From: Oleidesulfovibrio sp047973035
GTDB lineage: Bacteria; Desulfobacterota; Desulfovibrionia; Desulfovibrionales; Desulfovibrionaceae
DNA: 64,000 bases
NCBI RefSeq assembly: GCF_047973035.1
Contig: NZ_JBKEBF010000033.1
Coordinates: 1-64,000, forward strand
Direction of reading: 5' to 3'
The notes under the pieces were generated by a model. The model was given only the letters and a program-made list of their open reading frames with translations. It ran no database searches and was not told the DNA's origin. Shown here in pieces: positions 40,933-49,451 of the stretch. The stretch's first letter is position 1, and each line of letters opens with the position of its first letter. The translations under genes and the position numbers were made by a program.

Positions 40933-42033
40933 ATGCGACCGGCAACTCACCGATTAGGCAAGCAATTTGGCATGGATCAGGAAGAATTAGAGCGTCGTTT
41001 GAGGGCGATGTCTATTTCCGGTCCAGCGACCACAGTTCTGACAGCCTCCAGATCGGTCATTGTGCGTGAGCTTGATACTATTATTTCCGTATTTTGTGAC
41101 GGCTTGCTGGAAGATGCAGAAATAGTGAAAATTGTCGGAGGCAAGAGGGGCTTTAACCATCTGGATGCGGCACTGAAAAGTTATGTTCTGCAGCTTTTTG
41201 ATGGACAGTATGATATGGCATATGCTCAGTCCCGCTTGCGTATCGGGCTTGCGCATAAAAGAAAAGGTGTGCCGCCAAAACTGTATATCGCTGCCGTGCT
41301 CAGGTTGTTTGAATTGTTACAACAGACTTTGCGAAAACAATACGGGACCGACTGTAGCGCGCTTGCACAAGCCGTATTTGTATTGGAACGGGTGATGATG
41401 TTCGATTTGTCACTGGTGTTCGATACATATATTCAGGGGCTGATAGATGATGTGCTGCGCAGCAAAAAACAGTTGGAAAAGTATGCGCAGGGGTTGGAAA
41501 AGCTTGTCGCACAGCGGACGCGCCAGCTGGAGGAGCGGGCGCGCAGTGACAGCATGACAGGGCTTTTTAACGTTTCCAGCATGTATGAAGAGCTGCACCG
41601 CGAAATTGCACGGTCAGAGCGGACAGGCGGGGTGCTCTCTTTTCTTTATATAGATGTGGATGGCTTTAAAAAGGTCAACGATACGCGCGGGCACCGAGAT
41701 GGCGATATGCTTATTATGGCTATTGCTGATGCGTTGCGGCAGACATTCCGTACTGAAGACATTCTCAGTCGATACGGGGGGGACGAATTCTGCGTTATTA
41801 TGCCCCGTAGCAACTCTAAAGAAGCAATCATTGCAGCGGAACGATTACTTAAAATTTTTGCTCCGGTTGCCAGAGAGTTTTGTGTAAGTCTTTCTGTCGG
41901 GATTTCTGTGCGGTTTCCGAAAGCAGACCTTGATGCGGAAGGTCTGGTGCAACTGGCGGATAAAGCAATGTACGTTGCCAAGCATCGTAAAGGAAACGCG
42001 ATAGAAGTGTTTCCGACAGGGCTGAAATCCTGA
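40933..42033 (+). CDS. globin-coupled diguanylate cyclase
   Basis: A 366-residue protein: an N-terminal protoglobin/globin-coupled sensor domain (about 10-165), a coiled coil (about 175-200) and a GGDEF domain. The globin part is identified by RSVIVRELDTII, YAQSRLRIGLAHKRKGVPPKLYIAAV, where the His is the expected haem ligand, and the following long helices. The cyclase has the active-site motif YGGDEF and an inhibitory site RTED five residues before it. Globin-coupled cyclases bind haem and change c-di-GMP synthesis in response to oxygen or other gas ligands; in an anaerobe this would serve aerotaxis or biofilm decisions. Start is uncertain: an in-frame ATG at 40972 is the alternative. Confidence 0.85.
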   Translation: MRPATHRLGKQFGMDQEELERRLRAMSISGPATTVLTASRSVIVRELDTIISVFCDGLLEDAEIVKIVGGKRGFNHLDAALKSYVLQLFDGQYDMAYAQSRLRIGLAHKRKGVPPKLYIAAVLRLFELLQQTLRKQYGTDCSALAQAVFVLERVMMFDLSLVFDTYIQGLIDDVLRSKKQLEKYAQGLEKLVAQRTRQLEERARSDSMTGLFNVSSMYEELHREIARSERTGGVLSFLYIDVDGFKKVNDTRGHRDGDMLIMAIADALRQTFRTEDILSRYGGDEFCVIMPRSNSKEAIIAAERLLKIFAPVAREFCVSLSVGISVRFPKADLDAEGLVQLADKAMYVAKHRKGNAIEVFPTGLKS

Positions 42034-42141
42034 AACCGTATTGTCAGGTGGCAGAGCCGCATGATGGGCCCTTCCTCTTCCTATATTCTTTGTTTTCTGC
42101 CTGACGGCACGGAGCGTCATTTCATGGATTACGCCGAGTCG

Positions 42142-42948
42142 CTATCCATGTCTGGTGATAATTATTCCCCAGTTGTCTTTCTGTTGCAGCGGCAATGCAC
42201 TGCCTATCTGCAAACGTCTGGCTGTGGCGCTGAACGCATCGGGCCTTGCGGCGGCGTTGCCTGACAACCTGAGCAGCTGCTCGTAAGGAATGCACACTTC
42301 ACTGCTGACGTGCACAATACCGTGCATCCAGCGGGCCAGTGAATGTACGTCCAGAGCAAAGCGGCTGCGGGTGAAGCTGTGCATATCCGGCAGCTCGCGG
42401 AATGCAGCCATTACCTGCGGGGTGAATTCCACCACGCAACGACCTTCTTCAAGATCAAGTAACAACCTGTTGATAAGGCGAAGAGTGTAGCTGCGTTTGC
42501 CGCTGGAAATTTCCAGCAGACCTGCGGCCATGCGGTACAGGCTCATGCCTACCTTGTGCCTGACTGCGTCATCGTCTGTGCGGTTCATGGCACGCGCGAT
42601 ACCGCCAAGCCGCATGGCCGCGCATCTGCCGGATTGCATACCGGCGAGGGCCGAGCTGCCAAGGCTCGCCAGCAGAACATCAAGGTCAAACTGATCCAGC
42701 CGTTCACCTGTATAGCTGATGCTGCGGGTAGGGTCTGTGGTGGTTATGCGCACCTTCTGAGCATGGATGCGCTTGCGGGCGTACACGGCCTGAAAAATAT
42801 CCGAAGCCAGAAGTGTGGAAACGGGCAGTCGCATAAATGCTGCCTCGTCATGCAGAATTGATGTGCTGCGCTGTGCTGCTGCGGGTGCCTGCCATTCCGA
42901 AGGGCTGTTTACTCCGGTGTCTAACCAGTCGAATTCATCGTACAGCAT
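42142..42948 (-). CDS. TrfA-like plasmid replication initiator
   Basis: A 268-residue protein resembling TrfA, the initiator of broad-host-range IncP plasmids. Similar segments are ISYTGERLDQFDLDVLLASL, ARAMNRTDDDAVRHKVGMSLYRMAAGLLEI, LLLDLEEGRCVVEFTPQVMAAF and RFALDVHSLARWMHGIVHVS. It ends soon after the second winged-helix region, a little short of plasmid TrfA. No iterons, parAB or mobilisation genes are seen around it, so it looks like a chromosomal homologue or the remnant of an integrated plasmid. It might act as a DNA-binding protein in another role. Confidence 0.72.
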   Translation of the reverse strand: MLYDEFDWLDTGVNSPSEWQAPAAAQRSTSILHDEAAFMRLPVSTLLASDIFQAVYARKRIHAQKVRITTTDPTRSISYTGERLDQFDLDVLLASLGSSALAGMQSGRCAAMRLGGIARAMNRTDDDAVRHKVGMSLYRMAAGLLEISSGKRSYTLRLINRLLLDLEEGRCVVEFTPQVMAAFRELPDMHSFTRSRFALDVHSLARWMHGIVHVSSEVCIPYEQLLRLSGNAAARPDAFSATARRLQIGSALPLQQKDNWGIIITRHG

Positions 42949-43749
42949 CGGCGGCTCTCCTTGGCTGGCGGCCTGCCTGAATGTGATGCCGGAACATGAC
43001 GGTGCCGCAGGCAGGGATGATGTACCCGCGGCACCGCATCACTCACGGCGCTGTAATCTTTAAAACTGTAGTTACAGGTAGTTGACGCCAGTATTGCGTT
43101 ATCAAGGTAGTTTACCGCTGCTTTTTGTTATTGCGCTCCGCGGGCTCTGCCCGTCGCTTTGCCTATGCATGTGTCTGCGTGGTGATGATATTTGCTGTTC
43201 GTTGTCCGGGGAAGGATGACTGGAAGGTCTGCGAGCGAGTATGCCGGACAAGCAGTTACCACTGTGTCAGCCTTGCAGACATCGGGCGAAAAGTGTGTTG
43301 AATCATGCTGATTGCTTCAGGCAGTCGGGAAAGGCGACCATTATGCCGAGCTGCAAGGGAGTGATGCGGATGACGATGATGCAAGGCGTATGCGCTGGGA
43401 TGAGGCCGGGCGGCGGGGCGTTGCGGCATTGCGAGGGAATATACCATAACCGACTGGAGATCTCGCAGATGCTGCAGCAGGCGGGTGTCCAACCCGTCTG
43501 TGCCCCGCCTGTAGGGGCATGAATTTGTCCTTTACGGCCTCATGTTAAAACGCGTTGCGTTTACTACGCCTGTCTGACCTCAGCGCATAGCGGATACAGT
43601 TTTGTGGTCAACCGGAATGCAGAATCGTACGGAGTTGCAGGTCTCGTTGAGGTTCTGCCGGTTGATAACAAAGGCTGATCCGCCAGCGCTAAAGACAGAA
43701 AACGGCGTTCACCCGACTGTAGAAATCTGAAGCATCCTCTTTTATATGG
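42949..43749. other. 800 bases without a firm gene
   Basis: The only longer frame (43241-43522, plus strand) has an odd Cys/His/Met-rich composition and no ribosome site. No iteron-like direct repeats were found beside the TrfA-like gene. I cannot assign a function to this stretch. Confidence 0.5.
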
Positions 43750-43829
43750 CCGCCGGAGCTATGCACGCTCCGGCGGTAGTGTTCTGCAGATATGCAGGGC
43801 GCGGGGAAGGAAGGGCTTCCTTCCCCGCG
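43750..43829 (-). terminator. two strong hairpins after the alcohol dehydrogenase gene
   Basis: CGCGGGGAAGGAAG/CTTCCTTCCCCGCG (43800-43829) is a perfect 14-bp stem 13 bases after the stop codon, and CCGCCGGAGC/GCTCCGGCGG (43750-43776) a second of 10 bp. Neither has a T tract on the minus strand. They may stabilise the 3' end of an abundant mRNA as well as end transcription. Confidence 0.5.
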
Positions 43830-43842
43830 GGAGTAGTCGTTC

Positions 43843-45024
43843 TTACAGGGCTGCCTTGTAGATGGCCGCAACATCGGCATCGGTGGGGCAACGGGGGTTG
43901 GTAAGACCGCAGGCATCTTTCTGTGCGTTGGCGGTCATGATTGCGATATCGGCTTCCTTTACGTCCTTGCCGTAGCGCTTGCCCAGCTCGACAAGGCCGG
44001 AGGGGATACCTACGTCGGCAGACAGCTGACGGATGGCGTCCAAGCTCTTTTCGGCTGCTGCGCGGGGGCTCAGGCCTTCGGTGTTTTCACCCATCCACTG
44101 AGCCATTTCAGCAAAACGTTCAACCTTGGCGATCAGGTTGTAACGCTCTACGTGGGGCAGCAGGATGGCGTTGCACTCGCCGTGGGGCAGATCATAGAAG
44201 CCGCCCAGCTGGTGGGCCATGGCGTGAACGTGACCAAGGCTGGCGTTGTTGAAAGCCATACCGGCAAGGTACTGTGCGTAGCACATGCCTTCGCGGGCCT
44301 CCACGTCCTGTCCGTTTGCAACGGCAGCGCGCAGATGCTTGAAAATCAGCTTGATGGCTTTTTCGGCGCAGGCGTCGGTCATGGGGGTAGCAATGGTGGA
44401 AACGTATGCTTCAACAGCGTGAGTCAGAGCATCCATGCCGGTAGCCGCGGTCAGTGCGGGGGGCATACCCATCATCAGCAGCGGATCGTCAACAGCGATA
44501 CCGGGGGTTACACGCCAGTCAACGATAGCCATTTTAACCTTGCGGGAGGTGTCGGTGATAATGCAGAAACGGGTCATTTCAGAAGCGGTACCCGCGGTGG
44601 TGTTTACTGCCACGTAAGGGGGCATGGGCTTGGTGGACTTGTCCACGCCTTCAAAGTCATGAATCTTGCCGCCGTTGGCGATAACAAGGCCGATACCCTT
44701 ACCGCAGTCGTGGGAGCTGCCGCCGCCCAGAGTGATCAGAGAATCGCACTTGTTCTTTTTGTATACTTCAACACCGGCGTGAACGTTTTCGTCGGTGGGG
44801 TTGGGAATGGTTTCGTCGTAAACAACGCAATCCATCTTGCTGTCTTTAAGCAGCTTGACGATTTTTTCGGTCAGGCCGACTTTGGTGATCCCTTTGTCAG
44901 TTACGAGCAGAGGCTTTTTGCCGCCCAGTGCTTTAATTTTGGCGGGAATTTCTTTGTGGCTGCCAATACCCATCAAAGTAACACTGGGAATAAAAAAGCC
45001 GTAAACTTCTTCACGTACTGCCAT
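43843..45024 (-). CDS. adh: iron-containing alcohol dehydrogenase (main ethanol dehydrogenase type)
   Basis: A 393-residue type III NAD-dependent alcohol dehydrogenase, close to the highly expressed ethanol dehydrogenase of Desulfovibrio. NAD loop LGGGSSHDCGKGIGLV, TTAGTASEMTRFCIIT, and metal ligands in GMDALTHAVEAY, LGHVHAMAHQLGG and DLPHGECNAILLPHV. It differs clearly from the first dehydrogenase in the window (38530-39672). Start at 45024 is chosen as GGAG lies six bases before it. A sigma-54 promoter stands 80 bases upstream and two hairpins follow the gene. A long antisense frame is open across it, again as expected from biased codon use in a highly expressed gene. Confidence 0.93.
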   Translation of the reverse strand: MAVREEVYGFFIPSVTLMGIGSHKEIPAKIKALGGKKPLLVTDKGITKVGLTEKIVKLLKDSKMDCVVYDETIPNPTDENVHAGVEVYKKNKCDSLITLGGGSSHDCGKGIGLVIANGGKIHDFEGVDKSTKPMPPYVAVNTTAGTASEMTRFCIITDTSRKVKMAIVDWRVTPGIAVDDPLLMMGMPPALTAATGMDALTHAVEAYVSTIATPMTDACAEKAIKLIFKHLRAAVANGQDVEAREGMCYAQYLAGMAFNNASLGHVHAMAHQLGGFYDLPHGECNAILLPHVERYNLIAKVERFAEMAQWMGENTEGLSPRAAAEKSLDAIRQLSADVGIPSGLVELGKRYGKDVKEADIAIMTANAQKDACGLTNPRCPTDADVAAIYKAAL

Positions 45025-45104
45025 AATGTTCTCCATCCTTACCGTTTGTGTGTTGGTGGCAAAAATATGGGCTTTGCCGCGATCATTAGTGTTGTCATCC
45101 TTAA

Positions 45105-45120
45105 GGCAAGGATCGGGCCA
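45105..45120 (-). promoter_or_regulatory. sigma-54 (-24/-12) promoter of the alcohol dehydrogenase
   Basis: Minus-strand TGGCCCGATCCTTGCC matches RpoN promoters: TGGC and TTGC with GG and GC ten bases apart. Transcription would begin near 45094, giving a leader of about 70 bases. It is nearly identical to the element at 35710-35726. Confidence 0.8.
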
Positions 45121-45208
45121 AAATTATACATTCTTATTTGACGGCATGTTAGGTGTTTTATAGTGTTTATAGAACTGTGTAGCTTGGCTCCGCGGATTAT
45201 TAAAGACT

Positions 45209-45280
45209 GTGTCTATATGACACGCGAAGGCGGTGTGAGCGGCTATAACAGCTATCAAAAGGGTGTGTTTCGTTTTGATA
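45209..45280. promoter_or_regulatory. candidate activator sites upstream of the adh promoter
   Basis: Two inverted repeats: GTGTC/GACAC with a 5-base spacer (45209-45223), about 95 bases upstream of the -24 element, and TATCAAAA/TTTTGATA with a 12-base spacer (45253-45280). Either could bind the sigma-54 activator. They are not the same sequence as the repeat at 35798, though the first shares a TGTG/CACA-like core. Confidence 0.45.
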
Positions 45281-45446
45281 CACTGTAACAGGCTGTTTGA
45301 GTCATATAGCCACGTTCTTTCCATGCTGTTCAGGCAGTCAATAATGAAAGCTGAAACAGGATGCTTGGAAAGAATCCCTGTGGGTGGTAGGAATGTATAA
45401 AGAATTTTAAGGGGGAACCGCCTACCTTTAAAGTTGGAGGGAAGAG

Positions 45447-45836
45447 ATGTGCAGACAGGTGCCTCAGCTTAAAATGAAGTTGTGGATTGATATGGGCGGC
45501 AAGAATGCATTCGGCATGGGAAGCGCCGCCCTTCTCCGGGGAGTGGACCAGACAGGTTCGCTGGCGGGTGCGGCTAAAGCTTTAGGTATGTCGTATCGGG
45601 CTGCATGGGGCAGGATACGCAAGATTGAAGAACGTCTGGGAACAAACGTGTTGATCAAACGCGGGGGTAACAAGTCAGGCTACGATCTTTCATTTGAAGG
45701 TCAGGCTTTTCTTGAAGCCTATGAAGCATTGCAGAAATCTGTGGAAGAAGTGGCACAGCGCAGATTTAACGACCTATTTGCCGATCTGATAAAACGGGGA
45801 CAGAAAGAATCTGTGTCACAATCTGCCGCAGAATAA
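45447..45836 (+). CDS. ModE-like winged-helix regulator without metal-binding domain
   Basis: A 129-residue DNA-binding protein that corresponds to the N-terminal domain of ModE (LysR-type winged helix): GSLAGAAKALGMSYRAAWGRIRKIEERLG is the helix-turn-helix and GYDLSFEGQAFLEAY the wing and dimer helix. It has no C-terminal TOBE/Mop domain, so it cannot bind molybdate in the way ModE does. GGAGGGAAGAG stands before the ATG. It is divergent from the adh gene and is probably involved in control of a molybdenum-linked gene nearby; the target is not known. It shares the exact LGMSYRAAWG segment with the regulator at 57730. Confidence 0.82.
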   Translation: MCRQVPQLKMKLWIDMGGKNAFGMGSAALLRGVDQTGSLAGAAKALGMSYRAAWGRIRKIEERLGTNVLIKRGGNKSGYDLSFEGQAFLEAYEALQKSVEEVAQRRFNDLFADLIKRGQKESVSQSAAE

Positions 45837-46081
45837 GCCGGGTTGTCTCCGGCCGGTGCTGCAGGCTGTCCGCGCATGTCCGGCGTGCTTGCGGCCTTTG
45901 GCATCACCCTTATGATGGCACAATGTATGTGGCGTGGTATGGCTTGTTTTGCCTGACTCGATTGTTTTAAATATATATTTGTAGTCAGCGTACACACGGT
46001 TTATGGGCATTTGCACCATAACGTGCTGATATCTGCTTTTGTACAAAGCGTTTTTTAACATTGTTTTGCATGATTAGCATG

Positions 46082-46115
46082 AAGGGCCGGAGCACAATGC
46101 TCCGGCCCTTTTTAT
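46082..46115 (+). terminator. intrinsic terminator
   Basis: AAGGGCCGGAGC (46082-46093) and GCTCCGGCCCTT (46099-46110) with a 5-base loop, running into a T tract on the plus strand. It is about 250 bases after the ModE-like gene, whose transcript it probably ends. Confidence 0.85.
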
Positions 46116-46344
46116 GTACCCGCACAATGGCGGAGATGCGATGCCTGATTCGGGTATAAGGCTCCACTGTTAGTTGTCTATGGCGCCAAACTGTCCACCG
46201 GCAGAAGCATTTTGTGCTCCCGCATAGTGACGTGCCGGAAAAGTTTTTTTGTATGCGCATCCATGCCGCGCTTCTTCGCTTTGTCGCCGGAGCTGTAAAT
46301 CTTTCGGACAAGGGCAGAAGCACAAAGCAGGTCTCAGGCCGGTA

Positions 46345-46734
46345 CTAGCTGCGTTTGCCGTAAACCGTAACCTTGGCGCGTTCGTCAGCGCCGTAGCGAG
46401 TTTTATAGTTCATAACAATCTTGCGGATGAATCTGTCACCACGCGGCAGACCCCAGGCGATTGTTTCGCCGTTTTTGGGGATAAATTTGCGAACAGGAAT
46501 CTTAAAGCGCTCCCCGTTGCCGAATACGACTGTCACGTTGCGAAACTCAACGCCTGTATTACGCACTTTGAGCTTGATATAATCGTATTTCTTAAAGTCG
46601 TTTACGTGTATTTCGTCGTAGTCCCTGCTTTTATTGACAGTTCTTTCGCCAAGGCGTTTCCAGTCTCCGGCCATGGCCTGCCCGGTAAAAATAAGTATGA
46701 ATGCAGTAATCGTGTACAATATTATGCGCTTCAA
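46345..46734 (-). CDS. exported DUF2541-like protein
   Basis: A 129-residue protein with a signal peptide (basic start, hydrophobic ITAFILIFTG, cleavage after QAMA) and a beta-rich mature part: DWKRLGERTV, YDEIHVND, IKLKVRNTGVEFRNVTVVFGNGE, then KIPVRKFIPKNG and a final VTVYGKR. The pattern matches small periplasmic proteins of the DUF2541 type, of unknown function. Very basic. Single gene; neighbours do not suggest a role. Confidence 0.65.
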   Translation of the reverse strand: MKRIILYTITAFILIFTGQAMAGDWKRLGERTVNKSRDYDEIHVNDFKKYDYIKLKVRNTGVEFRNVTVVFGNGERFKIPVRKFIPKNGETIAWGLPRGDRFIRKIVMNYKTRYGADERAKVTVYGKRS

Positions 46735-47123
46735 GGTGTGGTCTCCGTATATGATGCATCAGTATAAAAGCATACATGCATTTGTGCATGTAATTTGATT
46801 TGGGCTCGCGCAAAATAGTGTTCTGCGTCTGTTTGTCAAGCCGCAAATCAACAACTGATACAGGAAATTACCGCAGCATAGCCGCCTGAAAGTATACGTT
46901 TTGTAATTGCATGTGATGATCGTTCAGCAAAAATGATTCATACTTTATTCAAAAGTAAGCAGCTTCAAATCGGGAATACTCACAATTTATATTGTCCATG
47001 GAACTGTCATTCGCCGTACTGTTATCATCAGCCTGATTATGGTTATTGTAGCAGGGCCTTCTAGAGCTGTTTTCGGAAGCTCAACGACTTCGACATGCTT
47101 CTGTTACCGCAGGCTTTGAGCCG
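46735..47123. other. 390-base intergenic region
   Basis: Lies between the modC stop and the start of the DUF2541-like gene. AT-rich first part, probably the promoter region of the DUF2541-like gene. I find no clear terminator for modABC and no gene. Confidence 0.5.
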
Positions 47124-47885
47124 TCAGGCTTCGCTGGCGGCAGGCTCTATAAACAGAAGGGGCGCTTTCCGGCGCAAAGGCGTACTGCCGGATTCTGCCG
47201 TGCGCCTTTCCGGTTCGTACAATCTCTGCACGCGGGTAGGCATGTTGCGCCACAGCCATTTTTCATCGGCCTTACCTGCGTTAACGGCTAATATGGAGTC
47301 GCCCAGCAGTGCAGCTTCTTCCAGATCATGCGTGACGTGAACGATAGGGATGTTCAGTTCGGCTTTCAAATCCAGCATGATCAGGCGCAGGCTGCGTCGT
47401 GTATCCACATCAAGAGCGGAAAAAGGCTCGTCCAACAACAGTAAGGACGGCTTGCGCGCCAGAGCCTGACACATAGCCACTCTCTGCTTTTCACCGCCTG
47501 ATACGCTCGAGGGCTTCTGCTTCGCCAGATGGCCTATTCCCAGTCGCTCCAGCAGCATCTGTGCTGCCTTTTTGTCTCCCGTGGCAAAGGCCACATTGCC
47601 CAACACATCCAGATGCGGGAATAACGGATAATCCTGAAAGACAAATCCCAGCTTGCGATGACGGACCGGAATGCTTTTGTGTTTTGCCGTGTCGCACCAG
47701 ACAATATTGTTCAGGGCCACTGTGCCGCTGTCAGGGGCCTCCAGACCTGCAAGGCAGCGGATAAGCGTTGTCTTACCGGCACCGGAAGGGCCTACAATGG
47801 CCGTAAGATGCCCGCAGGGGCACTCCAGCTCCACGTCCAGAGTATAATGAGGCAAGGCTTTGCAGATACGTGCTGTCAGAGTCAT
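47124..47885 (-). CDS. modC: molybdate/tungstate ABC transporter ATP-binding protein
   Basis: ATPase of the high-affinity molybdate/tungstate importer. Walker A GPSGAGKTT, Q-loop FVFQDYPLFPHL, ABC signature VSGGEKQRVAMCQAL, Walker B LLLLDEPFSALD and the H-loop IVHVTHDLEEA are all present. At 253 residues it lacks the C-terminal TOBE/molbindin extension of E. coli ModC, so it has no regulatory oxyanion site of its own. The start at 47885 overlaps the modB stop by four bases (ATGA). Last gene of modABC. Confidence 0.93.
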   Translation of the reverse strand: MTLTARICKALPHYTLDVELECPCGHLTAIVGPSGAGKTTLIRCLAGLEAPDSGTVALNNIVWCDTAKHKSIPVRHRKLGFVFQDYPLFPHLDVLGNVAFATGDKKAAQMLLERLGIGHLAKQKPSSVSGGEKQRVAMCQALARKPSLLLLDEPFSALDVDTRRSLRLIMLDLKAELNIPIVHVTHDLEEAALLGDSILAVNAGKADEKWLWRNMPTRVQRLYEPERRTAESGSTPLRRKAPLLFIEPAASEA

Positions 47886-48556
47886 TGCAGGCTCCTGTTC
47901 ATTCTGTTTACCGCCAGCAGTACAATGAAGCTGGCGGGCACCAGAGCAAGGCATAACAAGAATGCATCATCGTAGCGCAGGGCTTCCACTGCTTCGTAAA
48001 TGGCAATGGAGGCGACTTTTGTAGAGCCGGGCATGCTGCCGCCGACCATCAGAATAACGCCGAATTCGCCAAGGCTGTGCGCAAAAACCAGTACGGAGGA
48101 CGCTGCAAGTCCGGGCAGGCTGTTGGGCAGAACCACCCGCCGGAATGCCTGTAACGGAGTGAGTCCGAGTACGGCAGAACATTCCAGCAGGCGGTGATCC
48201 ATTTTTTCGAATGTGGCGCGCAGGGGCTGCACCGCAAAAGGCATATTGTACACGATGGACGCCAGCAATATTGCCGGAAAGCTGAAAATCAGCCGCTGGC
48301 CGAAAGCTGCGTCCCATGCCTGCCCGATGAATCCGTTAGGCCCCATGACTATAAGCAGCCAGAAGCCAAGCACTGTAGGCGGCAGCACCATGGGCAAGGC
48401 CACGAACGCTTCTGCCAGACTCTTGCCGCGAAACCGCCGGAAAGCGAACAGCCATGCCAGCGGCAACGCCACCAGGGGAATGAAAAGCGTGGTGAAAAAA
48501 GCCAGCTTTATCGACAGGTACAACGGGCCGGAAATGGCGGAAACCCCTTCGAACAT
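47882..48556 (-). CDS. modB: molybdate/tungstate ABC transporter permease
   Basis: Inner-membrane channel of the importer; 224 residues with about five or six hydrophobic helices. It starts with LYLSIKLAFFTTLFIPLVALPLAW-type helix, has LPPTVLGFWLL, the coupling-loop motif (SAVLGLTPLQAFRRVVLPNSLPG, family EAA loop) and AHSLGEFGVILMVGGSMPG, diagnostic for ModB. Its start codon comes one base after the modA stop. Forms a dimer with two ModC and receives substrate from ModA. Confidence 0.94.
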   Translation of the reverse strand: MFEGVSAISGPLYLSIKLAFFTTLFIPLVALPLAWLFAFRRFRGKSLAEAFVALPMVLPPTVLGFWLLIVMGPNGFIGQAWDAAFGQRLIFSFPAILLASIVYNMPFAVQPLRATFEKMDHRLLECSAVLGLTPLQAFRRVVLPNSLPGLAASSVLVFAHSLGEFGVILMVGGSMPGSTKVASIAIYEAVEALRYDDAFLLCLALVPASFIVLLAVNRMNRSLQ

Positions 48557-48557
48557 A

Positions 48558-49313
48558 CTATTCGTATCCGTATTTTGCTTTGATGGCTGCTACTTCCGGC
48601 GTTGCCAGAAACTCGACAAATTTTGCTGCCGCGTCAGGGTTGGGTGCGTTGGTCAGAATGCAGGCTGCCTGAATGACTGCGGGGGCTTCCGGTACCGGAA
48701 TGGTAGTACCCTTGCGCCCTTGTTCCGTCAGTGTGGATGACAACGCGCAGAAACCGGCATCGGCTGCGCCGGAAGATGCAAATTGAAATACCTGCGCAAT
48801 GGACTGAGCATAGGCAATGCGCGGGCTGACAGTATCAAACAGTCCGGCTTTGTTCAGCGCGGCGACTGCGGCAGTGCCGTATGGTGCCGATTCAGGGTTT
48901 GCCACCGCAATTCGCTGAATTTCAGGGCTGTTAATGCATGTTTGCCAGTCTGCAAATTGAGCATCGTTTCGGGGAAGCCACAGTACGACTTTGCCTTTAG
49001 CGTAAATAAAAGGCTTGGATGCCAGACCTTCGGCATGGAGTTTGTCAGGGCGCTTCTGGTCTGCAGCAAGGAACACGTCAAAAGGGGCACCATTTGCAAT
49101 CTGGGCGTACAGCTTGCCGGTAGAGGTGTAGACAGCCTGTCCTTTGATGCCTGTGGCGGCTTCAAACGCGGGCAGGATTTCCTGCATGGCAGGCATGAAG
49201 TTGGCGGCCTGAGCAATCATCAGATCCTGCGCCTGTGCCGTGGAAAGTGAAAGACAAATCAGACAGCTGGCAATAAAGGTACGGCCTATCATTTTGAAAA
49301 AGCGTGATAACAT
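48558..49313 (-). CDS. modA: periplasmic molybdate/tungstate-binding protein
   Basis: Substrate-binding protein of the importer, 251 residues with an N-terminal signal peptide (basic start, IASCLICLSLS core, cleavage after AQA). Family landmarks: MIAQAANFMPAMQEILPAFE, GQAVYTSTGKLYAQIANGAPFDVFLAADQKRP, VVLWLPRNDA and a late FCALSSTL; substrate contacts include the Ser-Thr-Gly loop and the GAPFD region. The start at 49313 has AAGGAGGAA upstream; the longer frame lacks a site. Divergent from tunR, with shared control region between them. Confidence 0.94.
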   Translation of the reverse strand: MLSRFFKMIGRTFIASCLICLSLSTAQAQDLMIAQAANFMPAMQEILPAFEAATGIKGQAVYTSTGKLYAQIANGAPFDVFLAADQKRPDKLHAEGLASKPFIYAKGKVVLWLPRNDAQFADWQTCINSPEIQRIAVANPESAPYGTAAVAALNKAGLFDTVSPRIAYAQSIAQVFQFASSGAADAGFCALSSTLTEQGRKGTTIPVPEAPAVIQAACILTNAPNPDAAAKFVEFLATPEVAAIKAKYGYE

Positions 49314-49386
49314 GGCAAGTTCCTCCTTGATGCAAAGACGGGAATGTGAGTATATATTTACCGCAAGTATGCTGATACGCAGCTGG

Positions 49387-49430
49387 TTGGCAGCTGCCAA
49401 TCAAGTCACGAAAAAATGAGAATCCGTGAC
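49387..49430. promoter_or_regulatory. palindromes between modA and tunR
   Basis: TTGGCAGCTGCCAA (49387-49400) is a perfect 14-base palindrome; GTCACG (49405-49410) and CGTGAC (49425-49430) form a second inverted repeat with a 14-base spacer. They lie in the 138-base gap between the two divergent genes. As TunR proteins are known to bind a roughly 30-base motif ahead of modA, one of these is a candidate operator. The second repeat covers the start codon of the longer tunR frame, which favours the start at 49452. Confidence 0.5.
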
Positions 49431-49451
49431 CGGAAATATACAGGAAAGCAA

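Noticed and set aside
43241..43522. A 93-codon plus-strand ORF between the TrfA-like gene and adh
   Set aside because: Unusual Cys/His/Met composition, no ribosome site and no family similarity.
44152..45141. A 329-codon open frame antisense to adh
   Set aside because: Same effect as at mop; no ribosome site and no domain.
45985..46323. A 112-codon minus-strand ORF
   Set aside because: It runs through a strong intrinsic terminator hairpin and has no protein features.
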